DNA from: Anthopleura xanthogrammica | Lineage: Eukaryota > Cnidaria > Anthozoa > Actiniaria > Actiniidae | Direction of reading: 5' to 3' | DNA length: 64,000 nucleotides | NCBI GenBank assembly: GCA_964019055.1 | Contig: OZ025208.1 | Location: forward strand, 4,910,453-4,974,452 | In this document: positions 45,701 through 59,645 of the stretch, piece by piece | Layout: every line of letters begins with the position of its first letter | Position numbering within the stretch: the first letter of the stretch is position 1 | Notes under the pieces: model-generated | Told to the model about the DNA's origin: nothing | The model's input: the letters and a program-made list of their open reading frames with translations, nothing else | The model's database searches: none | Position numbers and translations under genes: made by a program

Positions 45701-48569
45701 ATTTGCTGAGAATTTTCTTTGGCTCAAAACACGACGTTTTCACTGCTAAACGCACATTTTGGCCGAGGAAAGCACATTTTCGGTGTCCAAAACACTGTTT
45801 TGCTGGAAAAAAAAGCTTTTTAGCCCAAAAAACTGAAAAATGGCCATTTTGGCTCTCAAAACCAGGTTTTTCGCTGACGGCGTGCCCTGTTTGCTGAAAC
45901 CCCCACTTTTTGCTCATGAAAATACCTCTTGAGATAAAAACACGACGTTTTGGCGAAAAAAAATGGGGTTTTGGCTGAGAAAAGGTGCTTTTTGGTCAAA
46001 AAAACTGTTTTTTGCTGACAAAATTTGAAATTTGCTGAGAATTTTCTTTGGCTCAAAACACGACGTTTTCACTGCTAAACGCACATTTTGGCCGAGGAAA
46101 GCACATTTTCGGTGTCCAAAACACTGTTTTGCTGGAAAAAAAAGCTTTTTAGCCCAAAAAACTGAAAAATGGCCATTTTGGCTCTCAAAACCAGGTTTTT
46201 CGCTGACGGCGTGCCCTGTTTGCTGAAACCCCCACTTTTTGCTCATGAAAATACCTCTTGAGATAAAAACACGACGTTTTGGCGAAAAAAAATGGGGTTT
46301 TGGCTGAGAAAAGGTGCTTTTTGGTCAAAAAAACTGTTTTTTGCTGACAAAATTTGAAATTTGCTGAGAATTTTCTTTGGCTCAAAACACGACGTTTTCA
46401 CTGCTAAACGCACATTTTGGCCGAGGAAAGCACATTTTCGGTGTCCAAAACACTGTTTTGCTGGGAAAAAAAGCTTTTTAGCCCAAAAAACTGAAAAATG
46501 GCCATTTTGGCTCTCAAAACCAGGTTTTTCGCTGACGGCGTGCCCTGTTTGCTGAAACCCCCACTTTTTGCTCATGAAAATACCTCTTGAGATAAAAACA
46601 CGACGTTTTGGCGAAAAAAAATGGGGTTTTGGCTGAGAAAAGGTGCTTTTTGGTCAAAAAAACTGTTTTTTGCTGACAAAATTTGAAATTTGCTGAGAAT
46701 TTTCTTTGGCTCAAAACACGACGTTTTCACTGCTAAACGCACATTTTGGCCGAGGAAAGCACATTTTCGGTGTCCAAAACACTGTTTTGCTGGAAAAAAA
46801 AGCTTTTTAGCCCAAAAAACTGAAAAATGGCCATTTTGGCTCTCAAAACCAGGTTTTTCGCTGACGGCGTGCCCTGTTTGCTGAAACCCCCACTTTTTGC
46901 TCATGAAAATACCTCTTGAGATAAAAACACGACGTTTTGGCGAAAAAAAATGGGGTTTTGGCTGAGAAAAGGTGCTTTTTGGTCAAAAAAACTGTTTTTT
47001 GCTGACAAAATTTGAAATTTGCTGAGAATTTTCTTTGGCTCAAAACACGACGTTTTCACTGCTAAACGCACATTTTGGCCGAGGAAAGCACATTTTCGGT
47101 GTCCAAAACACTGTTTTGCTGGAAAAAAAAGCTTTTTAGCCCAAAAAACTGAAAAATGGCCATTTTGGCTCTCAAAACCAGGTTTTTCGCTGACGGCGTG
47201 CCCTGTTTGCTGAAACCCCCACTTTTTGCTCATGAAAATACCTCTTGAGATAAAAACACGACGTTTTGGCGAAAAAAAATCGGGTTTTGGCTGAGAAAAG
47301 GTGCTTTTTGGTCAAAAAAACTGTTTTTTGCTGACAAAATTTGAAATTTGCTGAGAATTTTCTTTGGCTCAAAACACGACGTTTTCACTGCTAAACGCAC
47401 ATTTTGGCCGAGGAAAGCACATTTTCGGTGTCCAAAACACTGTTTTGCTGGAAAAAAAAGCTTTTTAGCCCAAAAAACTGAAAAATGGCCATTTTGGCTC
47501 TCAAAACCAGGTTTTTCGCTGACGGCGTGCCCTGTTTGCTGAAACCCCCACTTTTTGCTCATGAAAATACCTCTTGAGATAAAAACACGACGTTTTGGCG
47601 AAAAAAAATGGGGTTTTGGCTGAGAAAAGGTGCTTTTTGGTCAAAAAAACTGTTTTTTGCTGACAAAATTTGAAATTTGCTGAGAATTTTCTTTGGCTCA
47701 AAACACGACGTTTTCACTGCTAAACGCACATTTTGGCCGAGGAAAGCACATTTTCGGTGTCCAAAACACTGTTTTGCTGGAAAAAAAAGCTTTTTAGCCC
47801 AAAAAACTGAAAAATGGCCATTTTGGCTCTCAAAACCAGGTTTTTCGCTGACGGCGTGCCCTGTTTGCTGAAACCCCCACTTTTTGCTCATGAAAATACC
47901 TCTTGAGATAAAAACACGACGTTTTGGCGAAAAAAAATCGGGTTTTGGCTGAGAAAAGGTGCTTTTTGGTCAAAAAAACTGTTTTTTGCTGACAAAATTG
48001 GAAATTTGCTGAGAATTTTCTTTGGCTCAAAACACGACGTTTTCACTGCTAAACGCACATTTTGGCCGAGGAAAGCACATTTTCGGTGTCCAAAACACTG
48101 TTTTGCTGGAAAAAAAAGCTTTTTAGCCCAAAAAACTGAAAAATGGCCATTTTGGCTCTCAAAACCAGGTTTTTCGCTGACGGCGTGCCCTGTTTGCTGA
48201 AACCCCCACTTTTTGCTCATGAAAATACCTCTTGAGATAAAAACACGACGTTTTGGCGAAAAAAAATGGGGTTTTGGCTGAGAAAAGGTGCTTTTTGGTC
48301 AAAAAAACTGTTTTTTGCTGACAAAATTTGAAATTTGCTGAGAATTTTCTTTGGCTCAAAACACGACGTTTTCACTGCTAAACGCACATTTTGGCCGAGG
48401 AAAGCACATTTTCGGTGTCCAAAACACTGTTTTGCTGGAAAAAAAAGCTTTTTAGCCCAAAAAACTGAAAAATGGCCATTTTGGCTCTCAAAACCAGGTT
48501 TTTCGCTGACGGCGTGCCCTGTTTGCTGAAACCCCCCCTTTTTGCTCATGAAAATACCACTTGAGATAA

Positions 48570-48995
48570 AAACACGACGTTTTCACTGCTAAACGCACAT
48601 TTTGGCCGAGGAAAGCACATTTTCGGTGTCCAAAACACTGTTTTGCTGGGTAAAAAAAGCTTTTTAGCCCAAAAAACTGAAAAATGGCCATTTTGGCTCT
48701 CAAAACCAGGTTTTTCGCTGACGGCGTGCCCTGTTTGCTGAAACCCCCCCTTTTTGCTCATGAAAATACCACTTGAGATAAAAACACGACGTTTTCACTG
48801 CTAAACGCACATTTTGGCCGAGGAAAGCACATTTTCGGTGTCCAAAACACTGTTTTGCTGGGAAAAAAAAGCTTTTTAGCCCAAAAAACTGAAAAATGGC
48901 CATTTTGGCTCTCAAAACCAGGTTTTTCGCTGACGGCGTGCCCTGTTTGCTGAAACCCCCACTTTTTGCTCATGAAAATACCACTTGAGATAAAA
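48570..48995. repeat. Two adjacent satellite units with a 118-bp internal deletion
   Basis: ACACGACGTTTT is followed directly by CACTGCT rather than by GGCGAAAA, at 48579 and again about 212 bp later at 48791. The deleted piece lies between the two AAAACACGACGTTTT sites of a unit. Both units are also linked to the same ACCCCCCCTTTTT variant. Confidence 0.9.
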
Positions 48996-49960
48996 ACACG
49001 ACGTTTTGGCGAAAAAAAATGGGGTTTTGGCTGAGAAAAGGTGCTTTTTGGTCAAAAAAACTGTTTTTTGCTGACAAAATTTGAAATTTGCTGAGAATTT
49101 TCTTTGGCTCAAAACACGACGTTTTCACTGCTAAACGCACATTTTGGCCGATGAAAGCACATTTTCGGTGTCCAAAACACTGTTTTGCTGGAAAAAAAAG
49201 CATTTTAGCCCAAAAAACTGAAAAATGGCCATTTTGGCTCTCAAAACCAGGTTTTTCGCTGACGGCGTGCCCTGTTTGCTGAAACCCCCACTTTTTGCTC
49301 ATGAAAATACCTCTTGAGATAAAAACACGACGTTTTGGCGAAAAAAAATGGGGTTTTGGCTGAGAAAAGGTGCTTTTTGGTCAAAAAAACTGTTTTTTGC
49401 TGACAAAATTTGAAATTTGCTGAGAATTTTCTTTGGCTCAAAACACAACGTTTTCACTGCTATACGCACATTTTGGCCGAGGAAAGCACATTTTCGGTGT
49501 CCAAAACACTGTTTTGCTGGAAAAAAAAGCTTTTTAGCCCAAAAAACTGAAAAATGGCCATTTTGGCTCTCAAAACCAGGTTTTTCGCTGACGGCGTGCC
49601 CTGTTTGCTGAAACCCCCACTTTTTGCTCATGAAAATACCTCTTGAGATAAAAACACGACGTTTTGGCGAAAAAAAATGGGGTTTTGGCTGAGAAAAGGT
49701 GCTTTTTGGTCAAAAAAACTGTTTTTTGCTGACAAAATTTGAAATTTGCTGAGAATTTTCTTTGGCTCAAAACACGACGTTTTCACTGCTAAACGCACAT
49801 TTTGGCCGAGGAAAGCACATTTTCGGTGTCCAAAACACTGTTTTGCTGGAAAAAAAAGCTTTTTAGCCCAAAAAACTGAAAAATGGCCATTTTGGCTCTC
49901 AAAACCAGGTTTTTCGCTGACGGCGTGCCCTGTTTGCTGAAACCCCCACTTTTTGCTCAT

Positions 49961-52594
49961 GAAAATACCTCTTGAGATAAAAACACGACGTTTTGGCGAA
50001 AAAAAATGGGGTTTTGGCTGAGAAAAGGTGCTTTTTGGTTAAAAAAAACTGTTTTTTGCTGACAAAATTTGAAATTTGCTGATAATTTTCTTTGGCTCAA
50101 AACACGACGTTTTCACTGCTAAACGCACATTTTGGCCGAGGAAAGCACATTTTCGGTGTCCAAAACACTGTTTTGCTGGAAAAAAAAGCTTTTTAGCCCA
50201 AAAAACTGAAAAATGGCCATTTTGGCTCTCAAAACCAGGTTTTTCGCTGACGGCGTGCCCTGTTTGCTGAAACCCCCACTTTTTGCTCATGAAAATACCT
50301 CTTGAGATAAAAACACGACGTTTTGGCGAAAAAAAATGGGGTTTTGGCTGAGAAAAGGTGCTTTTTGGTCAAAAAAACTGTTTTTTGCTGACAAAATTGG
50401 AAATTTGCTGAGAATTTTCTTTGGCTCAAAACACGACGTTTTCACTGCTAAACGCACATTTTGGCCGAGGAAAGCACATTTTCGGTGTCCAAAACACTGT
50501 TTTGCTGGAAAAAAAAGCTTTTTAGCCCAAAAAACTGAAAAATGGCCATTTTGGCTCTCAAAACCAGGTTTTTCGCTGACGGCGTGCCCTGTTTGCTGAA
50601 ACCCCCACTTTTTGCTCATGAAAATACCTCTTGAGATAAAAACACGACGTTTTGGCGAAAAAAAATGGGGTTTTGGCTGAGAAAAGGTGCTTTTTGGTCA
50701 AAAAAACTGTTTTTTGCTGACAAAATTTGAAATTTGCTGAGAATTTTCTTTGGCTCAAAACACGACGTTTTCACTGCTAAACGCACATTTTGGCCGAGGA
50801 AAGCACATTTTCGGTGTCCAAAACACTGTTTTGCTGGAAAAAAAAGCTTTTTAGCCCAAAAAACTGAAAAATGGCCATTTTGGCTCTCAAAACCAGGTTT
50901 TTCGCTGACGGCGTGCCCTGTTTGCTGAAACCCCCACTTTTTGCTCATGAAAATACCTCTTGAGATAAAAACACGACGTTTTGGCGAAAAAAAATGGGGT
51001 TTTGGCTGAGAAAAGGTGCTTTTTGGTCAAAAAAACTGTTTTTTGCTGACAAAATTTGAAATTTGCTGAGAATTTTCTTTGGCTCAAAACACGACGTTTT
51101 CACTGCTAAACGCACATTTTGGCCGAGCAAAGCACATTTTCGGTGTCCAAAACACTGTTTTGCTGAAAAAAAAAGCTTTTTAGCCCAAAAAACTGAAAAA
51201 TGGCCATTTTGGCTCTCAAAACCAGGTTTTTCGCTGACGGCGTGCCCTGTTTGCTGAAACCCCCACTTTTTGCTCATGAAAATACCTCTTGAGATAAAAA
51301 CACGACGTTTTGGCGAAAAAAAATGGGGTTTTGGCTGAGAAAAGGTGCTTTTTGGTTAAAAAAAACTGTTTTTTGCTGACAAAATTTGAAATTTGCTGAG
51401 AATTTTCTTTGGCTCAAAACACGACGTTTTCACTGCTAAACGCACATTTTGGCCGAGGAAAGCACATTTTCGGTGTCCAAAACACTGTTTTGCTGGAAAA
51501 AAAAGCTTTTTAGCCCAAAAAACTGAAAAATGGCCATTTTGGCTCTCAAAACCAGGTTTTTCGCTGACGGCGTGCCCTGTTTGCTGAAACCCCCACTTTT
51601 TGCTCATGAAAATACCTCTTGAGATAAAAACACGACGTTTTGGCGAAAAAAAATGGGGTTTTGGCTGAGAAAAGGTGCTTTTTGGTCAAAAAAACTGTTT
51701 TTTGCTGACAAAATTGGAAATTTGCTGAGAATTTTCTTTGGCTCAAAACACGACGTTTTCACTGCTAAACGCACATTTTGGCCGAGGAAAGCACATTTTC
51801 GGTGTCCAAAACACTGTTTTGCTGGAAAAAAAAGCTTTTTAGCCCAAAAAACTGAAAAATGGCCATTTTGGCTCTCAAAACCAGGTTTTTCGCTGACGGC
51901 GTGCCCTGTTTGCTGAAACCCCCACTTTTTGCTCATGAAAATACCTCTTGAGATAAAAACACGACGTTTTGGCGAAAAAAAATGGGGTTTTGGCTGAGAA
52001 AAGGTGCTTTTTGGTCAAAAAAACTGTTTTTTGCTGACAAAATTTGAAATTTGCTGAGAATTTTCTTTGGCTCAAAACACGACGTTTTCACTGCTAAACG
52101 CACATTTTGGCCGAGGAAAGCACATTTTCGGTGTCCAAAACACTGTTTTGCTGGAAAAAAAAGCTTTTTAGCCCAAAAAACTGAAAAATGGCCATTTTGG
52201 CTCTCAAAACCAGGTTTTTCGCTGACGGCGTGCCCTGTTTGCTGAAACCCCCACTTTTTGCTCATGAAAATACCTCTTGAGATAAAAACACGACGTTTTG
52301 GCGAAAAAAAATGGGGTTTTGGCTGAGAAAAGGTGCTTTTTGGTCAAAAAAACTGTTTTTTGCTGACAAAATTTGAAATTTGCTGAGAATTTTCTTTGGC
52401 TCAAAACACGACGTTTTCACTGCTAAACGCACATTTTGGCCGAGCAAAGCACATTTTCGGTGTCCAAAACACTGTTTTGCTGAAAAAAAAAGCTTTTTAG
52501 CCCAAAAAACTGAAAAATGGCCATTTTGGCTCTCAAAACCAGGTTTTTCGCTGACGGCGTGCCCTGTTTGCTGAAACCCCCACTTTTTGCTCAT
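49961..52594. repeat. Tetramer higher-order duplication B (about 1,317 bp, two copies)
   Basis: GGTTAAAAAAAACTG (50038 and 51355), AAATTGGAAA (50395 and 51712), and the unit with GAGCAAAGC plus GCTGAAAAAAA (51125 and 52442) each recur 1,317 bp apart. Four consecutive units were copied together. A single difference (GATAATTTTC near 50080 against GAGAATTTTC) has arisen since. Confidence 0.85.
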
Positions 52595-52944
52595 GAAAAT
52601 ACCTCTTGAGATAAAAACACGACGTTTTGGCGAAAAAAAATAGGGTTTTGGCTGAGAAAAGGTGCTTTTTGGTCAAAAAAACTGTTTTTTGCTGACAAAA
52701 TTTGAAATTTGCTGAGAATTTTCTTTGGCTCAAAACACGACGTTTTCACTGCTAAACGCACATTATGGCCGAGCAAAGCACATTTTCGGTGTCCAAAACA
52801 CTGTTTTGCTGGAAAAAAAAGCTTTTTAGCCCAAAAAACTGAAAAATGGCCATTTTGGCTCTCAAAACCAGGTTTTTCGCTGACGGTGTGCCCTGTTTGC
52901 TGAAACCCCCCCTTTTTGCTCATGAAAATACCTCTTGAAATAAA

Positions 52945-53135
52945 AACACGACGTTTTCACTGCTAAACGCACATTTTGGCCGAGGAAAGCACATTTTCGG
53001 TGTCCAAAACACTGTTTTGCTGGGAAAAAAAAGCTTTTTAGCCCAAAAAACTGAAAAATGGCCATTTTGGCTCTCAAAACCAGGTTTTTCGCTGACGGCG
53101 TGCCCTGTTTGCTGAAACCCCCACTTTTTGCTCAT
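52945..53135. repeat. Third satellite unit with the same 118-bp deletion
   Basis: ACACGACGTTTTCACTGCT at about 52948 shows the same junction as the units at 48.6-48.8 kb. The unit before it has the same ACCCCCCCTTTTT variant. Confidence 0.9.
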
Positions 53136-56100
53136 GAAAATACCTCTTGAGATAAAAACACGACGTTTTGGCGAAAAAAAATGGGGTTTTGGCTGAGAAA
53201 AGGTGCTTTTTGGTCAAAAAACTGTTTTTTGCTGACAAAATTTGAAATTTGCTGAGAATTTTCTTTGGCTCAAAACACGACGTTTTCACTGCTAAACGCA
53301 CATTTTGGCCGAGGAAAGCACATTTTCGGTGTCCAAAACACTGTTTTGCTGGAAAAAAAAGCTTTTTAGCCCAAAAAACTGAAAAATGGCCATTTTGGCT
53401 CTCAAAACCAGGTTTTTCGCTGACGGCGTGCCCTGTTTGCTGAAACCCCCACTTTTTGCTCATGAAAATACCTCTTGAGATAAAAACACGACGTTTTGGC
53501 GAAAAAAAGTGGGGTTTTGGCTGAGAAAAGGTGCTTTTTGGTCAAAAAAAACTGTTTTTTGCTGACAAAATTTGAAATTTGCTGAGAATTTTCTTTGGCT
53601 CAAAACACGACGTTTTCACTGCTAAACGCACATTTTGGCCGAGGAAAGCACATTTTCGGTGTCCAAAACACTGTTTTGCTGGAAAAAAAAGCTTTTTAGC
53701 CCAAAAAACTGAAAAATGGCCATTTTGGCTCTCAAAACCAGGTTTTTCGCTGACGGCGTGCCCTGTTTGCTGAAACCCCCACTTTTTGCTCATGAAAATA
53801 CCTCTTGAGATAAAAACACGACGTTTTGGCGAAAAAAAATGGGGTTTTGGCTGAGAAAAGGTGCTTTTTGGTCAAAAAAACTGTTTTTTGCTGACAAAAT
53901 TTGAAATTTGCTGAGAATTTTCTTTGGCTCAAAACACGACGTTTTCACTGCTAAACGCACATTTTGGCCGAGGAAAGCACATTTTCGGTGTCCAAAACAC
54001 TGTTTTGCTGGAAAAAAAAGCTTTTTAGCCCAAAAAACTGAAAAATGGCCATTTTGGCTCTAAAAACCAGGTTTTTCGCTGACGGCGTGCCCTGTTTGCT
54101 GAAACCACCACTTTTTGCTCATGAAAATACCTCTTGAGATAAAAACACGACGTTTTGGCGAAAAAAAATGGGGTTTTGGCTGAGAAAAGGTGCTTTTTGG
54201 TCAAAAAAACTGTTTTTTGCTGACAAAATTTGAAATTTGCTGAGAATTTTCTTTGGCTCAAAACACGACGTTTTCACTGCTAAACGCACATTTTGGCCGA
54301 GGAAAGCACATTTTCGGTGTCCAAAACACTGTTTTGCTGGAAAAAAAAGCTTTTTAGCCCAAAAAACTGAAAAATGGCCATTTTGGCTCTCAAAACCAGG
54401 TTTTTCGCTGACGGCGTGCCCTGTTTGCTGAAACCCCCACTTTTTGCTCATGAAAATACCTCTTGAGATAAAAACACGACGTTTTGGCGAACAAAAATGG
54501 GGTTTTGGCTGAGAAAAGGTGCTTTTTGGTCCAAAAAACTGTTTTTTGCTGACAAAATTGGAAATTTGCTGAGAATTTTCTTTGGCTCAAAACACGACGT
54601 TTTCACTGCTAAACGCACATTTTGGCCGAGGAAAGCACATTTTCGGTGTCCAAAACACTGTTTTGCTGGAAAAAAAAGCTTTTTAGCCCAAAAAACTGAA
54701 AAATGGCCATTTTGGCTCTCAAAACCAGGTTTTTCGCTGACGGCGTGCCCTGTTTGCTGAAACCCCCACTTTTTGCTCATGAAAATACCTCTTGAGATAA
54801 AAACACGACGTTTTGGCGAAAAAAAATGGGGTTTTGGCTGAGAAAAGGTGCTTTTTGGTCAAAAAACTGTTTTTTGCTGACAAAATTTGAAATTTGCTGA
54901 GAATTTTCTTTGGCTCAAAACACGACGTTTTCACTGCTAAACGCACATTTTGGCCGAGGAAAGCACATTTTCGGTGTCCAAAACACTGTTTTGCTGGAAA
55001 AAAAAGCTTTTTAGCCCAAAAAACTGAAAAATGGCCATTTTGGCTCTCAAAACCAGGTTTTTCGCTGACGGCGTGCCCTGTTTGCTGAAACCCCCACTTT
55101 TTGCTCATGAAAATACCTCTTGAGATAAAAACACGACGTTTTGGCGAAAAAAAATGGGGTTTTGGCTGAGAAAAGGTGCTTTTTGGTCCAAAAAACTGTT
55201 TTTTGCTGACAAAATTGGAAATTTGCTGAGAATTTTCTTTGGCTCAAAACACGACGTTTTCACTGCTAAACGCACATTTTGGCCGAGGAAAGCACATTTT
55301 CGGTGTCCAAAACACTGTTTTGCTGGGAAAAAAAGCTTTTTAGCCCAAAAAACTGAAAAATGGCCATTTTGGCTCTCAAAACCAGGTTTTTCGCTGACGG
55401 CGTGCCCTGTTTGCTGAAACCCCCACTTTTTGCTCATGAAAATACCTCTTGAGATAAAAACACGACGTTTTGGCGAAAAAAAATGGGGTTTTGGCTGAGA
55501 AAAGGTGCTTTTTGGTCCAAAAAACTGTTTTTTGCTGACAAAATTTGAAATTTGCTGAGAATTTTCTTTGGCTCAAAACACGACGTTTTCACTGCTAAAC
55601 GCACATTTTGGCCGAGGAAAGCACATTTTCGGTGTCCAAAACACTGTTTTGCTGGAAAAAAAAGCTTTTTAGCCCAAAAAACTGAAAAATGGCCATTTTG
55701 GCTCTCAAAACCAGGTTTTTCGCTGACGGCGTGCCCTGTTTGCTGAAACCCCCACTTTTTGCTCATGAAAATACCTCTTGAGATAAAAACACGACGTTTT
55801 GGCGAAAAAAAATGGGGTTTTGGCTGAGAAAAGGTGCTTTTTGGTCCAAAAAACTGTTTTTTGCTGACAAAATTTGAAATTTGCTGAGAATTTTCTTTGG
55901 CTCAAAACACGACGTTTTCACTGCTAAACGCACATTTTGGCCGAGGAAAGCACATTTTCGGTGTCCAAAACACTGTTTTGCTGGAAAAAAAAGCTTTTTA
56001 GCCCAAAAAACTGAAAAATGGCCATTTTGGCTCTCAAAACCAGGTTTTTCGCTGACGGCGTGCCCTGTTTGCTGAAACCCCCACTTTTTGCTCATGAAAA

Positions 56101-59100
56101 TACCTCTTGAGATAAAAACACGACGTTTTGGCGAAAAAAAATGGGGTTTTGGCTGAGAAAAGGTGCTTTTTGGTCCAAAAAACTGTTTTTTGCTGACAAA
56201 ATTTGAAATTTGCTGAGAATTTTCTTTGGCTCAAAACACGACGTTTTCACTGCTAAACGCACATTTTGGCCGAGGAAAGCACATTTTCGGTGTCCAAAAC
56301 ACTGTTTTGCTGGAAAAAAAAGCTTTTTAGCCCAAAAAACTGAAAAATGGCCATTTTGGCTCTCAAAACCAGGTTTTTCGCTGACGGCGTGCCCTGTTTG
56401 CTGAAACCCCCACTTTTTGCTCATGAAAATACCTCTTGAGATAAAAACACGACGTTTTGGCGAAAAAAAATGGGGTTTTGGCTGAGAAAAGGTGCTTTTT
56501 GGTCCAAAAAACTGTTTTTTGCTGACAAAATTTGAAATTTGCTGAGAATTTTCTTTGGCTCAAAACACGACGTTTTCACTGCTAAACGCACATTTTGGCC
56601 GAGGAAAGCACATTTTCGGTGTCCAAAACACTGTTTTGCTGGAAAAAAAAGCTTTTTAGCCCAAAAAACTGAAAAATGGCCATTTTGGCTCTCAAAACCA
56701 GGTTTTTCGCTGACGGCGTGCCCTGTTTGCTGAAACCCCCACTTTTTGCTCATGAAAATACCTCTTGAGATAAAAACACGACGTTTTGGCGAAAAAAAAT
56801 GGGGTTTTGGCTGAGAAAAGGTGCTTTTTGGTCAAAAAAACTGTTTTTTGCTGACAAAATTTGAAATTTGCTGAGAATTTTCTTTGGCTCAAAACACGAC
56901 GTTTTCACTGCTAAACGCACATTTTGGCCGAGGAAAGCACATTTTCGGTGTCCAAAACACTGTTTTGCTGGAAAAAAAAGCTTTTTAGCCCAAAAAACTG
57001 AAAAATGGCCATTTTGGCTCTCAAAACCAGGTTTTTCGCTGACGGCGTGCCCTGTTTGCTGAAACCCCCACTTTTTGCTCATGAAAATACCTCTTGAGAT
57101 AAAAACACGACGTTTTGGCGAAAAAAAAAAATGGGGTTTTGGCTGAGAAAAGGTGCTTTTTGGTCCAAAAAACTGTTTTTTGCTGACAAAATTTGAAATT
57201 TGCTGAGAATTTTCTTTGGCTCAAAACACGACGTTTTCACTGCTAAACGCACATTTTGGCCGAGGAAAGCACATTTTCGGTGTCCAAAACACTGTTTTGC
57301 TGGAAAAGAAAGCTTTTTAGCCCAAAAAACTGAAAAATGGCCATTTTGGCTCTCAAAACCAGGTTTTTCGCTGACGGCGTGCCCTGTTTGCTGAAACCCC
57401 CACTTTTTGCTCATGAAAATACCTCTTGAGATAAAAACACGACGTTTTGGCGAAAAAAAATGGGGTTTTGGCTGAGAAAAGGTGCTTTTTGGTCCAAAAA
57501 ACTGTTTTTTGCTGACAAAATTTGAAATTTGCTGAGAATTTTCTTTGGCTCAAAACACGACGTTTTCACTGCTAAACGCACATTTTGGCCGAGGAAAGCA
57601 CATTTTCGGTGTCCAAAACACTGTTTTGCTGGAAAAAAAAGCTTTTTAGCCCAAAAAACTGAAAAATGGCCATTTTGGCTCTCAAAACCAGGTTTTTCGC
57701 TGACGGCGTGCCCTGTTTGCTGAAACCCCCACTTTTTGCTCATGAAAATACCTCTTGAGATAAAAACACGACGTTTTGGCGAAAAAAAATCGGGTTTTGG
57801 CTGAGAAAAGGTGCTTTTTGGTCAAAAAAACTGTTTTTTGCTGACAAAATTGGAAATTTGCTGAGAATTTTCTTTGGCTCAAAACACGACGTTTTCACTG
57901 CTAAACGCACATTTTGGCCGAGGAAAGCACATTTTCGGTGTCCAAAACACTGTTTTGCTGGAAAAAAAAGCTTTTTAGCCCAAAAAACTGAAAAATGGCC
58001 ATTTTGGCTCTCAAAACCAGGTTTTTCGCTGACGGCGTGCCCTGTTTGCTGAAACCCCCACTTTTTGCTCATGAAAATACCTCTTGAGATAAAAACACGA
58101 CGTTTTGGCGAAAAAAAAAAATGGGGTTTTGGCTGAGAAAAGGTGCTTTTTGGTCCAAAAAACTGTTTTTTGCTGACAAAATTTAAAATTTGCTGAGAAT
58201 TTTCTTTGGCTCAAAACACGACGTTTTCACTGCTAAACGCACATTTTGGCCGGGGAAAGCACATTTTCGGTGTCCAAAACACTGTTTTGCTGGAAAAAAA
58301 AGCTTTTTAGCCCAAAAAACTGAAAAATGGCCATTTTGGCTCTCAAAACCAGGTTTTTCGCTGACGGCGTGCCCTGTTTGCTGAAACCCCCACTTTTTGC
58401 TCATGAAAATACCTCTTGAGATAAAAACACGACGTTTTGGCGAAAAAAAATGGGGTTTTGGCTGAGAAAAGGTGCTTTTTGGTCCAAAAAACTGTTTTTT
58501 GCTGACAAAATTGGAAATTTGCTGAGAATTTTCTTTGGCTCAAAACACGACGTTTTCACTGCTAAACGCACATTTTGGCCGAGGAAAGCACATTTTCGGT
58601 GTCCAAAACACTGTTTTGCTGGAAAAAAAAGCTTTTTAGCCCAAAAAACTGAAAAATGGCCATTTTGGCTCTCAAAACCAGGTTTTTCGCTGACGGCGTG
58701 CCCTGTTTGCTGAAACCCCCACTTTTTGCTCATGAAAATACCTCTTGAGATAAAAACACGACGTTTTGGCGAAAAAAAATGGGGTTTTGGCTGAGAAAAG
58801 GTGCTTTTTGGTCCAAAAAACTGTTTTTTGCTGACAAAATTTGAAATTTGCTGAGAATTTTCTTTGGCTCAAAACACGACGTTTTCACTGCTAAACGCAC
58901 ATTTTGGCCGAGGAAAGCACATTTTCGGTGTCCAAAACACTGTTTTGCTGGGAAAAAAAGCTTTTTAGCCCAAAAAACTGAAAAATGGCCATTTTGGCTC
59001 TCAAAACCAGGTTTTTCGCTGACGGCGTGCCCTGTTTGCTGAAACCCCCACTTTTTGCTCATGAAAATACCTCTTGAGATAAAAACACGACGTTTTGGCG

Positions 59101-59510
59101 AAAAAAAATGGGGTTTTGGCTGAGAAAAGGTGCTTTTTGGTCAAAAAAACTGTTTTTTGCTGACAAAATTTGAAATTTGCTGAGAATTTTCTTTGGCTCA
59201 AAACACGACGTTTTCACTGCTAAACGCACATTTTGGCCGAGGAAAGCACATTTTCGGTGTCCAAAACACTGTTTTGCTGGGAAAAAAAGCTTTTTAGCCC
59301 AAAAAACTGAAAAATGGCCATTTTGGCTCTCAAAACCAGGTTTTTCGCTGACGGCGTGCCCTGTTTGCTGAAACCCCCACTTTTTGCTCATGAAAATACC
59401 TCTTGAGATAAAAACACGACGTTTTGGCGAAAAAAAATGGGGTTTTGGCTGAGAAAAGGTGCTTTTTGGTCAAAAAAACTGTTTTTTGCTGACAAAATTT
59501 GAAATTTGCT

Positions 59511-59645
59511 GAGAATTTTCTTTGGCTCAAAACACGACGTTTTCACTGCTAAACGCACATTTTGGCCGAGGAAAGCACATTTTCGGTGTCCAAAACACTG
59601 TTTTGCTGGAAAAAAAAGCTTTTTAGACAAAATTTGAAATTTGCT
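59511..59645. repeat. Truncated 135-bp satellite unit
   Basis: GAGAATTTTC at 59511 recurs at 59646, only 135 bp later. The unit breaks after GCTTTTTAG and resumes at ACAAAATTTG (59628), a loss of 194 bp with an unrelated breakpoint from the 118-bp deletion. Confidence 0.9.
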
